Source: Mycobacterium gordonae (GTDB lineage: Bacteria; Actinomycetota; Actinomycetes; Mycobacteriales; Mycobacteriaceae). Taken from it: a stretch of 59,983 bases of DNA. Under the pieces are notes generated by a model. That model saw only the letters and a list, made by a program, of their open reading frames with translations. It was not told where the DNA came from and did no database searches. Shown here piece by piece: positions 18,441-26,325 of the stretch (position 1 is the stretch's first letter; each line of letters opens with the position of its first letter). Location of the stretch: contig NZ_LKTM01000224.1 in assembly GCF_001417955.2 (NCBI RefSeq), positions 1 to 59,983 of the forward strand, given 5' to 3'. A program made the translations under genes and the position numbers.

Positions 18441-19022
18441 ATGCTGCATGCCGCGTCCCGCGCGGCTCTGGTCGTGGTTGCCCTGGTGCTCGCCGGTGGT
18501 CCCGCGCCGCAGAGCCGGGCCGAGGGTTCCGGCCCGCTGACCGCTCTGGTTGATGCGCTGGCTGAGCGGCTCGCGATCGCCGAGCCGGTGGCCGCCTACA
18601 AATGGGGCGCACACGCCGCCATCGAGGATCCGGTTCGCGTGCAGCAGGAGCTGGTGACGCTGCGCGAGGACGCCGCCTCGGCACAGGTCGACCCGGATTA
18701 CGTCGCCCGCGTGTTCAGCGATCAGATCGCCGCGACCGAAGCGATCGAGTACTCCCGGTTCGCGGATTGGAAGCTGGCGCCGGCCGCGGTGCCTCCCGCT
18801 CCGGCCGATCTTGCCGCCTCACGGGCCGCCATCGACGCCCTGAACACTAAGATTTTGTCTCACATATCACTTAATTGGGGTTTGCTGAACTCCCCCGCAT
18901 GCCCGGGTCTGCTGCGGAACGCCCGCAGCGAGGTGACGCGGCTGCGTGGACTGGACAACCTGTATCAACGTGCGCTTACGGCGGCAACCGCCGCCTACTG
19001 CCAGGCTCAGCCACCCGCCTGA
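18441..19022 (+). CDS. Secreted chorismate mutase, AroQ gamma class
   Basis: The 193-residue precursor has a signal peptide (LVVVALVLAGGPAPQSRA). The all-helical AroQ-gamma domain follows, with the signature AEPVAAYKWGAHAAIEDPVR near residue 50, QVDPDYVARVFSDQIAATEAIEYSRFADW, and two late Cys (SPACPGLL, AAYCQAQ) that probably form the disulfide known in the M. tuberculosis enzyme Rv1885c. It converts chorismate to prephenate outside the cytoplasm, where no shikimate pathway is known, so its purpose is obscure. GAGGGAGGG precedes the ATG. Confidence 0.93.
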   Translation: MLHAASRAALVVVALVLAGGPAPQSRAEGSGPLTALVDALAERLAIAEPVAAYKWGAHAAIEDPVRVQQELVTLREDAASAQVDPDYVARVFSDQIAATEAIEYSRFADWKLAPAAVPPAPADLAASRAAIDALNTKILSHISLNWGLLNSPACPGLLRNARSEVTRLRGLDNLYQRALTAATAAYCQAQPPA

Positions 19023-19090
19023 GGCACCCGCCGGAACGGCGTTTGCGCCAATCTCATTGCGGTAGACAACTGATCTCATAATTTTTTCTA

Positions 19091-19546
19091 GTGGGTAACG
19101 CTTTGAACACGCTCGGCGAAATGCCGGGCATGACGAACATCACAAAGCCCCTCATCAAGTCCGCCATCACCGCGGGATTCATCGCCACCGGCATGTCGCT
19201 GTCCGCCGGCACCGCCGACGCCGACGCCATGAACTGGGAGGCCGTCGCACAGTGCGAATCCGGCGGCAACTGGGCCGCCAACACGGGCAACGGCGCCTAC
19301 GGCGGTCTGCAGTTCAAGCAAGCCACGTGGGAGGAGTACGGCGGCGTCGGAAACCCCGCGAAAGCCTCCAAGCAGCAACAAATCGCCGTAGCGAACAAGG
19401 TTCTGGCCGGTCAGGGACCGGGCGCGTGGCCGAAGTGCGCCAGCGCCGGCGGCATGGGTCCGGGGATCGCGCAACTGCCCAAGCCGGGTGGAACGCTGAC
19501 TCAGACCATCAGCCAGATCATCGGGATGTTCACGCCCAAACAATGA
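19091..19546 (+). CDS. rpfC: Resuscitation-promoting factor (RpfC-like)
   Basis: The 151-residue protein has a signal segment ([20 protein letters not shown]) ending in AGTADADA. A complete Rpf domain follows: [20 protein letters not shown] with the catalytic Glu in [20 protein letters not shown] and QGPGAWPKC near the end. Rpf proteins are lysozyme-like transglycosylases that cleave peptidoglycan and wake dormant cells. After the domain there is only a short Pro/Gly tail, as in RpfC rather than the longer RpfA or RpfB. A GTG at 19091 or ATGs at 19121/19130 could be the start; the upstream sequence is AT-rich without a clear ribosome site. Synteny supports rpfC (Rv1884c). Confidence 0.92.
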   Translation: MGNALNTLGEMPGMTNITKPLIKSAITAGFIATGMSLSAGTADADAMNWEAVAQCESGGNWAANTGNGAYGGLQFKQATWEEYGGVGNPAKASKQQQIAVANKVLAGQGPGAWPKCASAGGMGPGIAQLPKPGGTLTQTISQIIGMFTPKQ

Positions 19547-19597
19547 TTATCGGCGGGGCGCCGCGTTTCGTTACACGCGACGTGATTGGATCCTTCT

Positions 19598-20053
19598 ATG
19601 GAGGGTTCAGCAACGGTTCATATGGCAGCGCCGGCAGACAAAATCTGGGAATTAATTGCCGATATTCGAAATACCGGGCGCTTCTCACCGGAAACCTTCG
19701 AGGCCGAGTGGCTCGACGGCGCGACCGGCCCCGAACTCGGAGCTCGGTTCCGCGGCCACGTTCGGCGCAACGAGATCGGCCCGGTGTACTGGACCACCTG
19801 CGAGGTGACGGCCTGCGAGCCCGGTCGCGAATTCGGGTTTGCTGTGCTGGTCGGCGACCGGGTGGTGAACAACTGGCATTACCGGCTGGAGCCGACTCGT
19901 GACGGGACGGACGTCACCGAGTCTTTCCGGCTCGCTCCGTCGCCGTTCAACAACGTCTACCTGGTGTTGGGAGGCTTCTTACGTAAACGTCGCAACATAA
20001 GAGACATGACGAAGACGCTGCATCGCATCAAAGATGTGGTCGAAGCAGGCTGA
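19598..20053 (+). CDS. SRPBCC (polyketide cyclase/START-like) protein (Rv1883c-like)
   Basis: The 151-residue protein MEGSATVHMAAPADKIWELI has the helix-grip signature of the SRPBCC superfamily. The strand-helix-helix start VxxxAPxxxIWxLIADIRNTGRFSP is followed by alternating strands (FRGHVRRNEIGPVYWTTCEV, VVNNWHYRLEPT) and a long C-terminal helix (RRNIRDMTKTLHRIKDVV). Such proteins bind hydrophobic ligands in a cavity. There is no catalytic motif. It is the second gene in a plus-strand series from rpfC to the P450, 23 bases ahead of the SDR gene. Start set at the ATG; a TTG four codons earlier is less likely. Confidence 0.82.
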   Translation: MEGSATVHMAAPADKIWELIADIRNTGRFSPETFEAEWLDGATGPELGARFRGHVRRNEIGPVYWTTCEVTACEPGREFGFAVLVGDRVVNNWHYRLEPTRDGTDVTESFRLAPSPFNNVYLVLGGFLRKRRNIRDMTKTLHRIKDVVEAG

Positions 20054-20076
20054 GGGGCTGGGCGGAGATCACCTCG

Positions 20077-20907
20077 ATGAAGACGATATTCATCACCGGT
20101 GCGGGCAGCGGGATGGGCCGGGAAGGCGTCAAGCTGTTCCACGGCAAAGGCTGGCGCGTCGGCGCCGTAGACCGCAATGACGACGGCCTGGCCGCGCTCA
20201 GTGTGGAGTTGGGCGCCGGCCTGTGGACCCGAGTGGTCGACGTGACCGACAAGGCGGCGCTGGATGCGGCCCTGGCCGACTTCTGCGCCGGCAACGCCGG
20301 CGGCGGGCTCGACATGATGTGGAACAACGCCGGTATCGGTGAAGGCGGCTGGTTCGAGGATGTGCCGTACGAGGCCGCCATGCGGGTCGTCGACGTGAAC
20401 TTCAAGGCCGTGCTGACGGGCGCCTACGGGGCACTCCCCTACCTGAAGAAGGCGCCGGGCAGCCTGATGTTCTCGACGTCGTCCTCCTCGGGCACCTACG
20501 GCATGCCGCGCATCGCCGTGTACTCGGCGACCAAGCACGCCGTCAAGGGACTGACGGAGGCGCTGAGCGTGGAATGGCAGCGCCACGGCGTGCGGGTCGC
20601 CGACGTGCTGCCCGGCCTGATCGACACCGCCATCCTCACCTCGACACCTCAGCACTCCGACGGGTCGGAAACGCAGATGACCCACGATGAGTTGCGCGCT
20701 GCCGCGCCCAAGAGAGGGATGTTCCGGCTGATGCCGGCCTCCAGCGTCGCCGAGGTGGCGTGGCAGGCCTACCAGCATCCGACGCGGCTGCACTGGTATG
20801 TGCCCGGCAGCATCCGCTGGATCGACCGGCTCAAGGGGATCAGCCCGGAGTTCGTCCGAAATCGCATCGTCAAAGCATTGCCCAGGCTGGACCCGAAGCA
20901 GCAATAA
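20077..20907 (+). CDS. Short-chain dehydrogenase/reductase (Rv1882c-like)
   Basis: The 276-residue SDR has the cofactor motif ITGAGSGMGREG at residues 7-18, NNAGIGEGGW near 85, catalytic Ser in STSSSSG and YSATK near 150. It is a classical SDR; substrate unknown. Asp at the end of the second strand (VDRNDDG) suggests NAD preference. The gene is 23 bases after the SRPBCC gene, and the lipoprotein gene starts 7 bases after its stop, so it sits within a clear operon ending in the P450. Confidence 0.9.
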   Translation: MKTIFITGAGSGMGREGVKLFHGKGWRVGAVDRNDDGLAALSVELGAGLWTRVVDVTDKAALDAALADFCAGNAGGGLDMMWNNAGIGEGGWFEDVPYEAAMRVVDVNFKAVLTGAYGALPYLKKAPGSLMFSTSSSSGTYGMPRIAVYSATKHAVKGLTEALSVEWQRHGVRVADVLPGLIDTAILTSTPQHSDGSETQMTHDELRAAAPKRGMFRLMPASSVAEVAWQAYQHPTRLHWYVPGSIRWIDRLKGISPEFVRNRIVKALPRLDPKQQ

Positions 20908-20914
20908 TGTCCTG

Positions 20915-21331
20915 GTGCAGAACCGGATGGTGGTAACGGCAGGAATCGCATTGGCACTCACCGTGTCCGGCTGCGGCGGCACTCAGATCATGCCCCGCAA
21001 GGCCGCGCATCTGACCCTCGACGGCTCCGCCCACACCACGCGCCCGCCGGCGTGTAGTCAGATGCAGGCCTATCGGACCATCGACATTCGCGATCGTGAC
21101 GGCCAGGTGCAGGCGGTGATGTTGATCAGCGGCGACCGGGTGATTCCGCAGTTCGTCAAGATCCGCAACATCGACGGCTTCACCGGCAGCTACTACGAGG
21201 GCGGGGTGGGCGACGCGCACGTGGACGTCAACAAGAACGCCTACACCATCACCGGCAGCGCATCCGGCATCAACAGCAACAACCCGAACAAGGTCGTCAC
21301 GACGGACTTCAAGATCAGCGCCGAGTGCTGA
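20915..21331 (+). CDS. lppE: Lipoprotein (LppE-like)
   Basis: The 138-residue precursor, read from GTG 20915, has a signal peptide with a lipobox LTVSGC at about residues 15-20 (Cys20 would carry the diacylglycerol). The mature domain begins GGTQIMPRKAAHLTLDG and ends with EC. It has the alternating-strand pattern of the LpqH/LppE family of mycobacterial lipoproteins (RTIDIRDRDGQVQAVMLISG, KIRNIDGFTGSYYEGG). The precursor starts 7 bases after the SDR stop; an ATG at 20927 is an alternative. Length and context match LppE (Rv1881c). Envelope-located; function not established. Confidence 0.88.
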   Translation: MQNRMVVTAGIALALTVSGCGGTQIMPRKAAHLTLDGSAHTTRPPACSQMQAYRTIDIRDRDGQVQAVMLISGDRVIPQFVKIRNIDGFTGSYYEGGVGDAHVDVNKNAYTITGSASGINSNNPNKVVTTDFKISAEC

Positions 21332-21334
21332 CCG

Positions 21335-22651
21335 GTGAAGGACAGACTGCACTGGTTCGCAATGCACGGCGTGGTCCGCGGGGTGGCCAAACTCGCGGTC
21401 CGGCGGGGTGACCTGCAAGCCAGGTTGATCGCCGACCCGGCTGTCGCCGACGACCCGGTGCCGTTCTATGACGAAGTACGACGCCGCGGCGGATTGGTGC
21501 GCAACCGGGCGAACCTGATGACGGTCGACCACCGACTCGCCCACGATTTCCTTCGCTCCGACGATTTCCACGTCGTCAACTTCGGCGATAGTCTGCCGAA
21601 ACCGTTGCGCTGGTTGGAACTTCGCACCCGCGACCACCGCCTGCACCCGCTGCGGCCGCCGTCGCTGCTGGCGGTCGAACCGCCCGATCACACCCGCTAC
21701 CGCAAGACCGTCTCGGCGGTGTTCACCTCGCGGGCGGTGAACGCGCTGCGCGACCGGGTTCAGCAGACGGCGGACGAACTGCTCGATCGGCTCTCCGACC
21801 GGCCCGGCGGGGTCGACATCGTCGGCCGGTACTGCTCCCAGCTACCGATCACCGTCATCAGCGAGATCCTCGGGGTGCCGGAGTACGACCGCCGGCGTGT
21901 GCTGGAGTTCGGCGAGTTGGCCGCCCCGAGTCTGGACATCGGGTTGCCCTGGCGGCAGTACGTCCGCGTGCAGCGGGGTACGGCAGGCTTCAACGCGTGG
22001 CTGGTGCAGCATCTACATGAGCTGCAACGCAACCCGGGTGACGACCTGATGAGTCAATTGATTCAGACCGCCCAGGGCGGCAGCGAGGACAGCTATCTCG
22101 ACGACATCGAGTTGCAGGCAGTCGCAGGGCTGGTCCTGGTCGCCGGCTTCGAGACCACGGTCAACCTGTTGGGCAACGGAATCCGGATGCTGCTCGACCA
22201 TCCCGATCAGCTGGACAAGCTGCGGGAGCGGCCCGAGTTGTGGCCAAACGCGGTGGAGGAGATCCTGCGGCTCGACTCGCCCGTGCAGCTGACCGCGCGG
22301 GTGGCCGGGCGCGACGTCGAGGTGGCGGGGATGCCGATCTACCGCGGCGAGGTGGTGGTCGTCTATCTGGCCGCCGCCAACCGGGACCCCGCCGTGTTCG
22401 CCGACCCGCACCGCTTCGATGTCGAAAGGGCAAACGCGGGAAGGCATCTCGCGTTCTCGACGGGACGCCACTTCTGCCTCGGTGCGGCGCTGGCGCGAGC
22501 CGAGGGCGAAGTCGGGCTGCGCACCTTCTTCGAACGTTTCCCCGACGTCCGGATCGCAGGTAGCGGGAGCCGGCGCAGTACGCGAGTACTGCGCGGCTGG
22601 TCCACCCTGCCGGTACAACTCGGACCGGCCCGTTCGATGGCCGCGCGATAG
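21335..22651 (+). CDS. cyp140: Cytochrome P450 of the CYP140 family
   Basis: The 438-residue P450, starting at a GTG 3 bases after the lppE stop, has an I-helix VAGFETTVNLLGNGIRMLL, an EILRLDSPVQLTARVA (ExxR) segment and the haem loop AFSTGRHFCLGAALARAE with Cys381. Length and position equal cyp140A1 (Rv1880c). The substrate is not known to me. It is in one transcription unit with the SDR, lipoprotein and SRPBCC genes, which may act on the same hydrophobic substrate. Confidence 0.92.
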   Translation: MKDRLHWFAMHGVVRGVAKLAVRRGDLQARLIADPAVADDPVPFYDEVRRRGGLVRNRANLMTVDHRLAHDFLRSDDFHVVNFGDSLPKPLRWLELRTRDHRLHPLRPPSLLAVEPPDHTRYRKTVSAVFTSRAVNALRDRVQQTADELLDRLSDRPGGVDIVGRYCSQLPITVISEILGVPEYDRRRVLEFGELAAPSLDIGLPWRQYVRVQRGTAGFNAWLVQHLHELQRNPGDDLMSQLIQTAQGGSEDSYLDDIELQAVAGLVLVAGFETTVNLLGNGIRMLLDHPDQLDKLRERPELWPNAVEEILRLDSPVQLTARVAGRDVEVAGMPIYRGEVVVVYLAAANRDPAVFADPHRFDVERANAGRHLAFSTGRHFCLGAALARAEGEVGLRTFFERFPDVRIAGSGSRRSTRVLRGWSTLPVQLGPARSMAAR

Positions 22652-22714
22652 TCGGGCCCGCATGCCGCCGCGCCGTGGTTGACACCCGTGCGGCGGCCTA
22701 GTTAATTGACGGGT

Positions 22715-23167
22715 ATGACAGAAATGATCACAGCCGAGAGTGTCGTGACCGGAATGTGGCAAGCGCTCTCGCGGCGGGACTGGGAGGCGGTGCCGACATT
22801 CCTGTCCGACGACTGTCTCTACGTCGACATGCCGGTCCCGGCCGTGTCGGCTCGTGGTCCGGAGAACATCGTGACGCGGCTGAAGATCGGGCTGGAACAC
22901 CTGGCCGGATACGAGAATCACGACGGGGTGTTGGTGTCCAACGGTTCCGACGTCATCTACGAGCACTCCGAGACGTGGACCTTCCCGACCGGGGAGCGGG
23001 GCGTCCTCAGGTTCGTCACCGTGCACAAGGTCGTCGACGGCAAAATCGCTGTGTGGAAAGACTATTGGGACATGAACAGCCTGGTGGCCTTCGCGCCGCC
23101 GCAGCATTTCGAAAACCTCGCGGGCGGCGACACGTCCTGGATCTTCGACGCCAGCGCCCTGGTGTAG
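22715..23167 (+). CDS. SnoaL / limonene-epoxide-hydrolase fold protein
   Basis: The 150-residue protein MTEMITAESVVTGMWQALSR has the NTF2-like cone-fold pattern. A helix WQALSRRDWEAVPTFLSDDCLYVDMPVP is followed by an antiparallel sheet with ETWTFPTGERGVLRFVTVHKVVDGKIAVWKDYWDM. In limonene-epoxide hydrolases a Tyr/Asn pair, an Arg and two Asp catalyse the reaction; here YVD, RFVTVHK and KDYWD occupy similar places, but the Asn is replaced by Asp, so activity is uncertain. It is 63 bases after cyp140 and converges on the amidohydrolase gene. Confidence 0.75.
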   Translation: MTEMITAESVVTGMWQALSRRDWEAVPTFLSDDCLYVDMPVPAVSARGPENIVTRLKIGLEHLAGYENHDGVLVSNGSDVIYEHSETWTFPTGERGVLRFVTVHKVVDGKIAVWKDYWDMNSLVAFAPPQHFENLAGGDTSWIFDASALV

Positions 23168-23174
23168 CTACTGC

Positions 23175-24320
23175 TCACCAGGTGGTCGGGCCGCGAGGGT
23201 CGCCGCTGGCGAGACGGTAAATGCGGGCGGCGTTGTGGTGGGCGATCAAGTCGACCACCCGGATGGCGTCCGCCTCGCTCCAGTCGCCGGCGTCGACGAA
23301 GCCGTGCAGCACGCGACCGATTGCGTTGCGCCACAACGCGGATCCCAGATAGTGGAGTTCGGCCGGCCCGTACCCGTCCGAGGAGTACAGGATCTTGCGG
23401 AACGGCGCGAGTTCGAGGATTCGTGCGACGAACGCCGGCGCCCGGGCGCCCAGCTGGTTCACGGTCAGCCCGCCGTCGATGTACACGTTGTTGAAGGCCT
23501 GGGCCAGGTAACCGGCCTGACGCTCGTAGGGATAGCAGTGCAGCAACACGATGGGGGTATCCCCTGAGTTGCGCAGGAAGTCAAGCAGATACAGCGGGTC
23601 GGTCTTGTGCAGGTCGCAGTCGCGATCGCCGAGGCCCACGTGGAACTGCAGCGGTTTGCCCAGCCGCAATGCCTGATACAACCCGAACCGCAGCAGCACC
23701 CGGTCCTGCAACCGGACGCCGCCTGCATCGCGCCAGTGTTGCGCGGCAATCCTGACTTCGGCCGCGGACGGCTCGCTGAGGTCACCGTCGAACCCGCCAC
23801 GGTAGGCAAGGATCGATTTGGTGCCGACCGCGCCGGCGGCGCGGCGGGCCAGGATCTCTTCGAAGGCAACAGCGTAATCTCCGTCTGCCTGTGCCGCCTC
23901 CTCGGCCACCTGCTCCAGACGCACCACTTCGTAGGCGCGGCGACCGGACAGCTCGCCGAAAGCCGCGACATCGGTGACCCCGTCGGCGAATCCGGTGTCG
24001 ATCAGCCAGTTGCTCACCCCGGCGGCCGACAGGAACCGCCGCGCCAGGTCGGACTCGCTGTACTGACTGCGGTGTTCCCAATATTCTTGCGGGTCAACAT
24101 GTCTGGGTAAGCCGAGGACGGCGGCACAGTGGTTGCGCACCGCGAAACCGAGTTGGGTGTCGAAGCCGGAGTCGAAATCGGCGAGGGGCTGAGTGTTGGC
24201 TTCGTTGAGCGCGTTCTCGAAACGCCGCCGGTCACCGGCAGACGACCAACACCCGTGCGCGTGCTGGTCGATCAGCGCCACCCGACTAATATGTTGTGCC
24301 AACGCAGAATCCGGGGTCAT
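23175..24320 (-). CDS. Amidohydrolase family protein (Rv1879-like)
   Basis: The 381-residue TIM-barrel protein has metal-binding HxH in IDQHAHG near residue 20, a second His in LQFHVGLGDRD, another in VLLHCYPY and an Asp in LYSSDGYGPAELHYLG. This is the pattern of the amidohydrolase-2 family. Its start overlaps the glnA3 stop by four bases (ATGA), so the two are translated together. The pairing of this domain with a class I glutamine-synthetase-like protein is the same as in fungal FluG, though there fused in the other order. Reaction unknown. Confidence 0.85.
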   Translation of the reverse strand: MTPDSALAQHISRVALIDQHAHGCWSSAGDRRRFENALNEANTQPLADFDSGFDTQLGFAVRNHCAAVLGLPRHVDPQEYWEHRSQYSESDLARRFLSAAGVSNWLIDTGFADGVTDVAAFGELSGRRAYEVVRLEQVAEEAAQADGDYAVAFEEILARRAAGAVGTKSILAYRGGFDGDLSEPSAAEVRIAAQHWRDAGGVRLQDRVLLRFGLYQALRLGKPLQFHVGLGDRDCDLHKTDPLYLLDFLRNSGDTPIVLLHCYPYERQAGYLAQAFNNVYIDGGLTVNQLGARAPAFVARILELAPFRKILYSSDGYGPAELHYLGSALWRNAIGRVLHGFVDAGDWSEADAIRVVDLIAHHNAARIYRLASGDPRGPTTW

Positions 24321-25669
24321 AGGCTCCAGGCCATCCGGAACTTGTCGGCGAGCGCCGCGGGTTCGAGATCCGCGTACCGGTCGTGCTCCATCCGGCGCAC
24401 CGCGGTCACCGTGTTGACTACCTGATCACCCAGCAATTTACGCATCAGTGCCGAGTCATCCAGTGCCGCAATGGCTTGCGCCTGATCGTCGGGCAGCAGC
24501 CGGGTTCCGGCATCGTCCCGCTCCGCTTCGGAAAGCTGTTCGGGGTCCACCGTCGTCTCCGGCGGCAACGTCGCGCGGCCGGTGATGCCGTCGAGTGCCA
24601 GGGCCAGTATCGCCGCGGTAGCCAGGTAGGGGTTGGCCGAAGGATCGATGATCTTCACTTCAACGTTGGCACCGTGCGGATTTCCGGGGCCACCTTCGAT
24701 GAATCGCACTGCGGCCTCACGGTTCTCGATGCCCCAGCAGGCGTAGGCGCCGGCCCAATTGCCTGGCCGCATGCGCAGGCCGGACACGATCGACCCCGAC
24801 AGAATGCCCTGCGCCTGCGGCAGGCCACGCAGCACCCCCGCGACCGCTGCCTGTCCCGCCATTGTCATGCCACCGGGGCCGGTGCCTCCCGAGAACAGCG
24901 GACCCTCCGGGGTGACCAGTGAAAAGTGTTGATGTGCACCCGATCCCACGCTTCCGGCGAACGGCACCGGCGACAGGCTGATCCGCATCCCGTGACGGCG
25001 GGCGGCGCGGCCGATGATGATCCGCATCAGCACCAGCTGGTCGGCCGCGGCCACCGGTGGCTGGGGCGCCAGCGAGAGCTCGAACTGATTGGGTCCGTAC
25101 TCGGGATGGAACTGCTCGATCACGACTCCTGCGGAGGTCGCACCGGCAATCACATCCCGAACGAATGCCTCGTGTTCGAGGACTCCGGCCAGGCCGTACT
25201 GCGCCCACAGCGTGGCAGGCAGCCGGCCGCCGCCGGAATCCACCAGCAGGAACTCGATTTCGTGACCGACCGCGGCCTCGATGCCGGCGTCGGCCAAGGC
25301 GGCCTCGATGCGGCCCAGGGTCCCCCGGCTGCAGGCCGGGACGGCAGTGCCGTCCTGTTCGAAGAATCCGGCGGGTGCCCATGCCAACCCGTCGCCGATG
25401 ATGCGCAATGCGGAGAGGTCGATGCGCAGGCGCTGGTCCCCCACCACGGTGACGTCGTCGGTGAACGCGATGCCGGTCTGATCGATGGCGAAGGCATGCC
25501 ACGTCGGGCTGGCACCCAGGCCGGGATCGGCGAACGTGTTCGTCCGGCGGATCGGGACGGTCTTGGCCAGGGTGAGACCGGCGGGGTTCACCACGGTGCC
25601 GATGACGGTGTCGACGCCCTCGGCCTCGAGTTGGGCGATAGCCGCAGCAGCAAGCGGAGTGGCGGTCAT
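24317..25669 (-). CDS. glnA3: Glutamine-synthetase-like ligase GlnA3
   Basis: The 450-residue protein is a type I glutamine-synthetase homologue with EQFHPEYGPNQFELSLAP, SVGSGAHQHFSL (catalytic loop) and RMRPGNWAGAYACWGIENREAAVRF. The C-terminal EVKIIDPSANPYLATAAILAL region is also present. It lacks the tyrosine adenylylation motif of GlnA1. GlnA3 proteins are thought to ligate glutamate to amines rather than to make glutamine (gamma-glutamylpolyamine synthetase in Streptomyces). The start MTATPLAAAAIAQL gives the same 450 residues as Rv1878 as I recall, but an ATG three codons upstream at 25678 is possible. It overlaps the amidohydrolase gene by four bases. Confidence 0.9.
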   Translation of the reverse strand: MTATPLAAAAIAQLEAEGVDTVIGTVVNPAGLTLAKTVPIRRTNTFADPGLGASPTWHAFAIDQTGIAFTDDVTVVGDQRLRIDLSALRIIGDGLAWAPAGFFEQDGTAVPACSRGTLGRIEAALADAGIEAAVGHEIEFLLVDSGGGRLPATLWAQYGLAGVLEHEAFVRDVIAGATSAGVVIEQFHPEYGPNQFELSLAPQPPVAAADQLVLMRIIIGRAARRHGMRISLSPVPFAGSVGSGAHQHFSLVTPEGPLFSGGTGPGGMTMAGQAAVAGVLRGLPQAQGILSGSIVSGLRMRPGNWAGAYACWGIENREAAVRFIEGGPGNPHGANVEVKIIDPSANPYLATAAILALALDGITGRATLPPETTVDPEQLSEAERDDAGTRLLPDDQAQAIAALDDSALMRKLLGDQVVNTVTAVRRMEHDRYADLEPAALADKFRMAWSL

Positions 25670-25707
25670 GGCAGCCATTCGGCGGTTCCGGCTGATGTCC
25701 GCCTGGG

Positions 25708-26202
25708 TCAGGCCCGGCTGGGCAGCGTCAGCTTGCACGCCTGACCGATGTCCAGGGTGCGCAGTACCCGGCCCATGCCCACCCACAGGGCACACGAGAT
25801 CGCCAGGTCGGCCAGCAGTTCATCGGAGAAATGTTCGGCGGCGCGGGCCCAGAAGTCCTCGTCGTCGCGCAGTTCGGTGTGGTCGGTGGAGAAGCGGTGC
25901 GCGAACTCGGCCGCCAGCCGCTCCTGCTCGCTGTATCCCGGCCAGGTCCGCCACTCCGTGGCGTGGTGGTACAGATCTTCGTCTACTCCGGCCGCCGGGC
26001 CGTCGGCGTCGCGCGTGTTGGCGCACACGATGCATTCGTTGTTGTCGGCGATCACCGCACGCGCAATCTCGCGGGTGCGCAACGGAAGCCGGTTGCTGGT
26101 GTAGACCGCTCGGCTGAAATTGGCCATGGCGCCGCCGAGTTCAGGGGACTTGAGGACCCAGCCGGCAACGTCGTCGTCCGCGAAACTTCCGATTCGGCTC
26201 AT
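25708..26202 (-). CDS. AhpD-fold (carboxymuconolactone decarboxylase-like) protein
   Basis: The 164-residue all-helical protein MSRIGSFADDDVAGWVLKSP has the family's core segment PLRTREIARAVIADNNECIVCANTRD, with a CxxC redox pair at about residues 66-69. The His expected four residues after the second Cys in AhpD is replaced by Arg (CANTR). The next helices carry DLAISCALWVGMGRVLRTLD. The gene is at the head of the glnA3-amidohydrolase series, 38 bases upstream of glnA3. It could act as a small thiol-dependent reductase in that pathway, which is an inference. Confidence 0.82.
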   Translation of the reverse strand: MSRIGSFADDDVAGWVLKSPELGGAMANFSRAVYTSNRLPLRTREIARAVIADNNECIVCANTRDADGPAAGVDEDLYHHATEWRTWPGYSEQERLAAEFAHRFSTDHTELRDDEDFWARAAEHFSDELLADLAISCALWVGMGRVLRTLDIGQACKLTLPSRA

Positions 26203-26245
26203 GGCGAGATGGTACGCCCGGCCGATCCGCTCTTGAACTGAACAC

Positions 26246-26266
26246 CACCAAGGAGCTACCTTGGTG
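26246..26266. promoter_or_regulatory. Operator-like palindrome (CACCAAGG-N5-CCTTGGTG)
   Basis: The arms CACCAAGG (26246-26253) and CCTTGGTG (26259-26266) are perfectly complementary across a five-base centre AGCTA. The element lies 44 bases before the start of the minus-strand AhpD-fold gene and 60 bases before the PPE gene. It has the size and symmetry of a dimeric repressor site. I do not recognise the regulator. Confidence 0.6.
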
Positions 26267-26270
26267 CAAA

Positions 26271-26292
26271 TGAAAATCATGTTCGAAACATG
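26271..26292. promoter_or_regulatory. Zur-box-like element upstream of the PPE gene
   Basis: The sequence TGAAAATCATGTTCG (26271-26285) resembles the actinobacterial Zur box (TGAAAATNATTTTCA-like), with a good left half and two mismatches on the right. It overlaps a 15-base symmetric element with arms CATGTT (26278-26283) and AACATG (26287-26292). It lies 33 bases ahead of the PPE start. In M. tuberculosis, PPE3 of this subfamily is in the Zur regulon as I recall, which makes zinc control plausible but unproven. Confidence 0.45.
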
Positions 26293-26325
26293 TCGTTCTC
26301 ATAGAAGGCCTGGTGGGGCCACGTC

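Noticed and set aside
24383..25744. Plus-strand frames opposite glnA3
   Set aside because: Complementary to a well-supported gene and without recognisable motifs.
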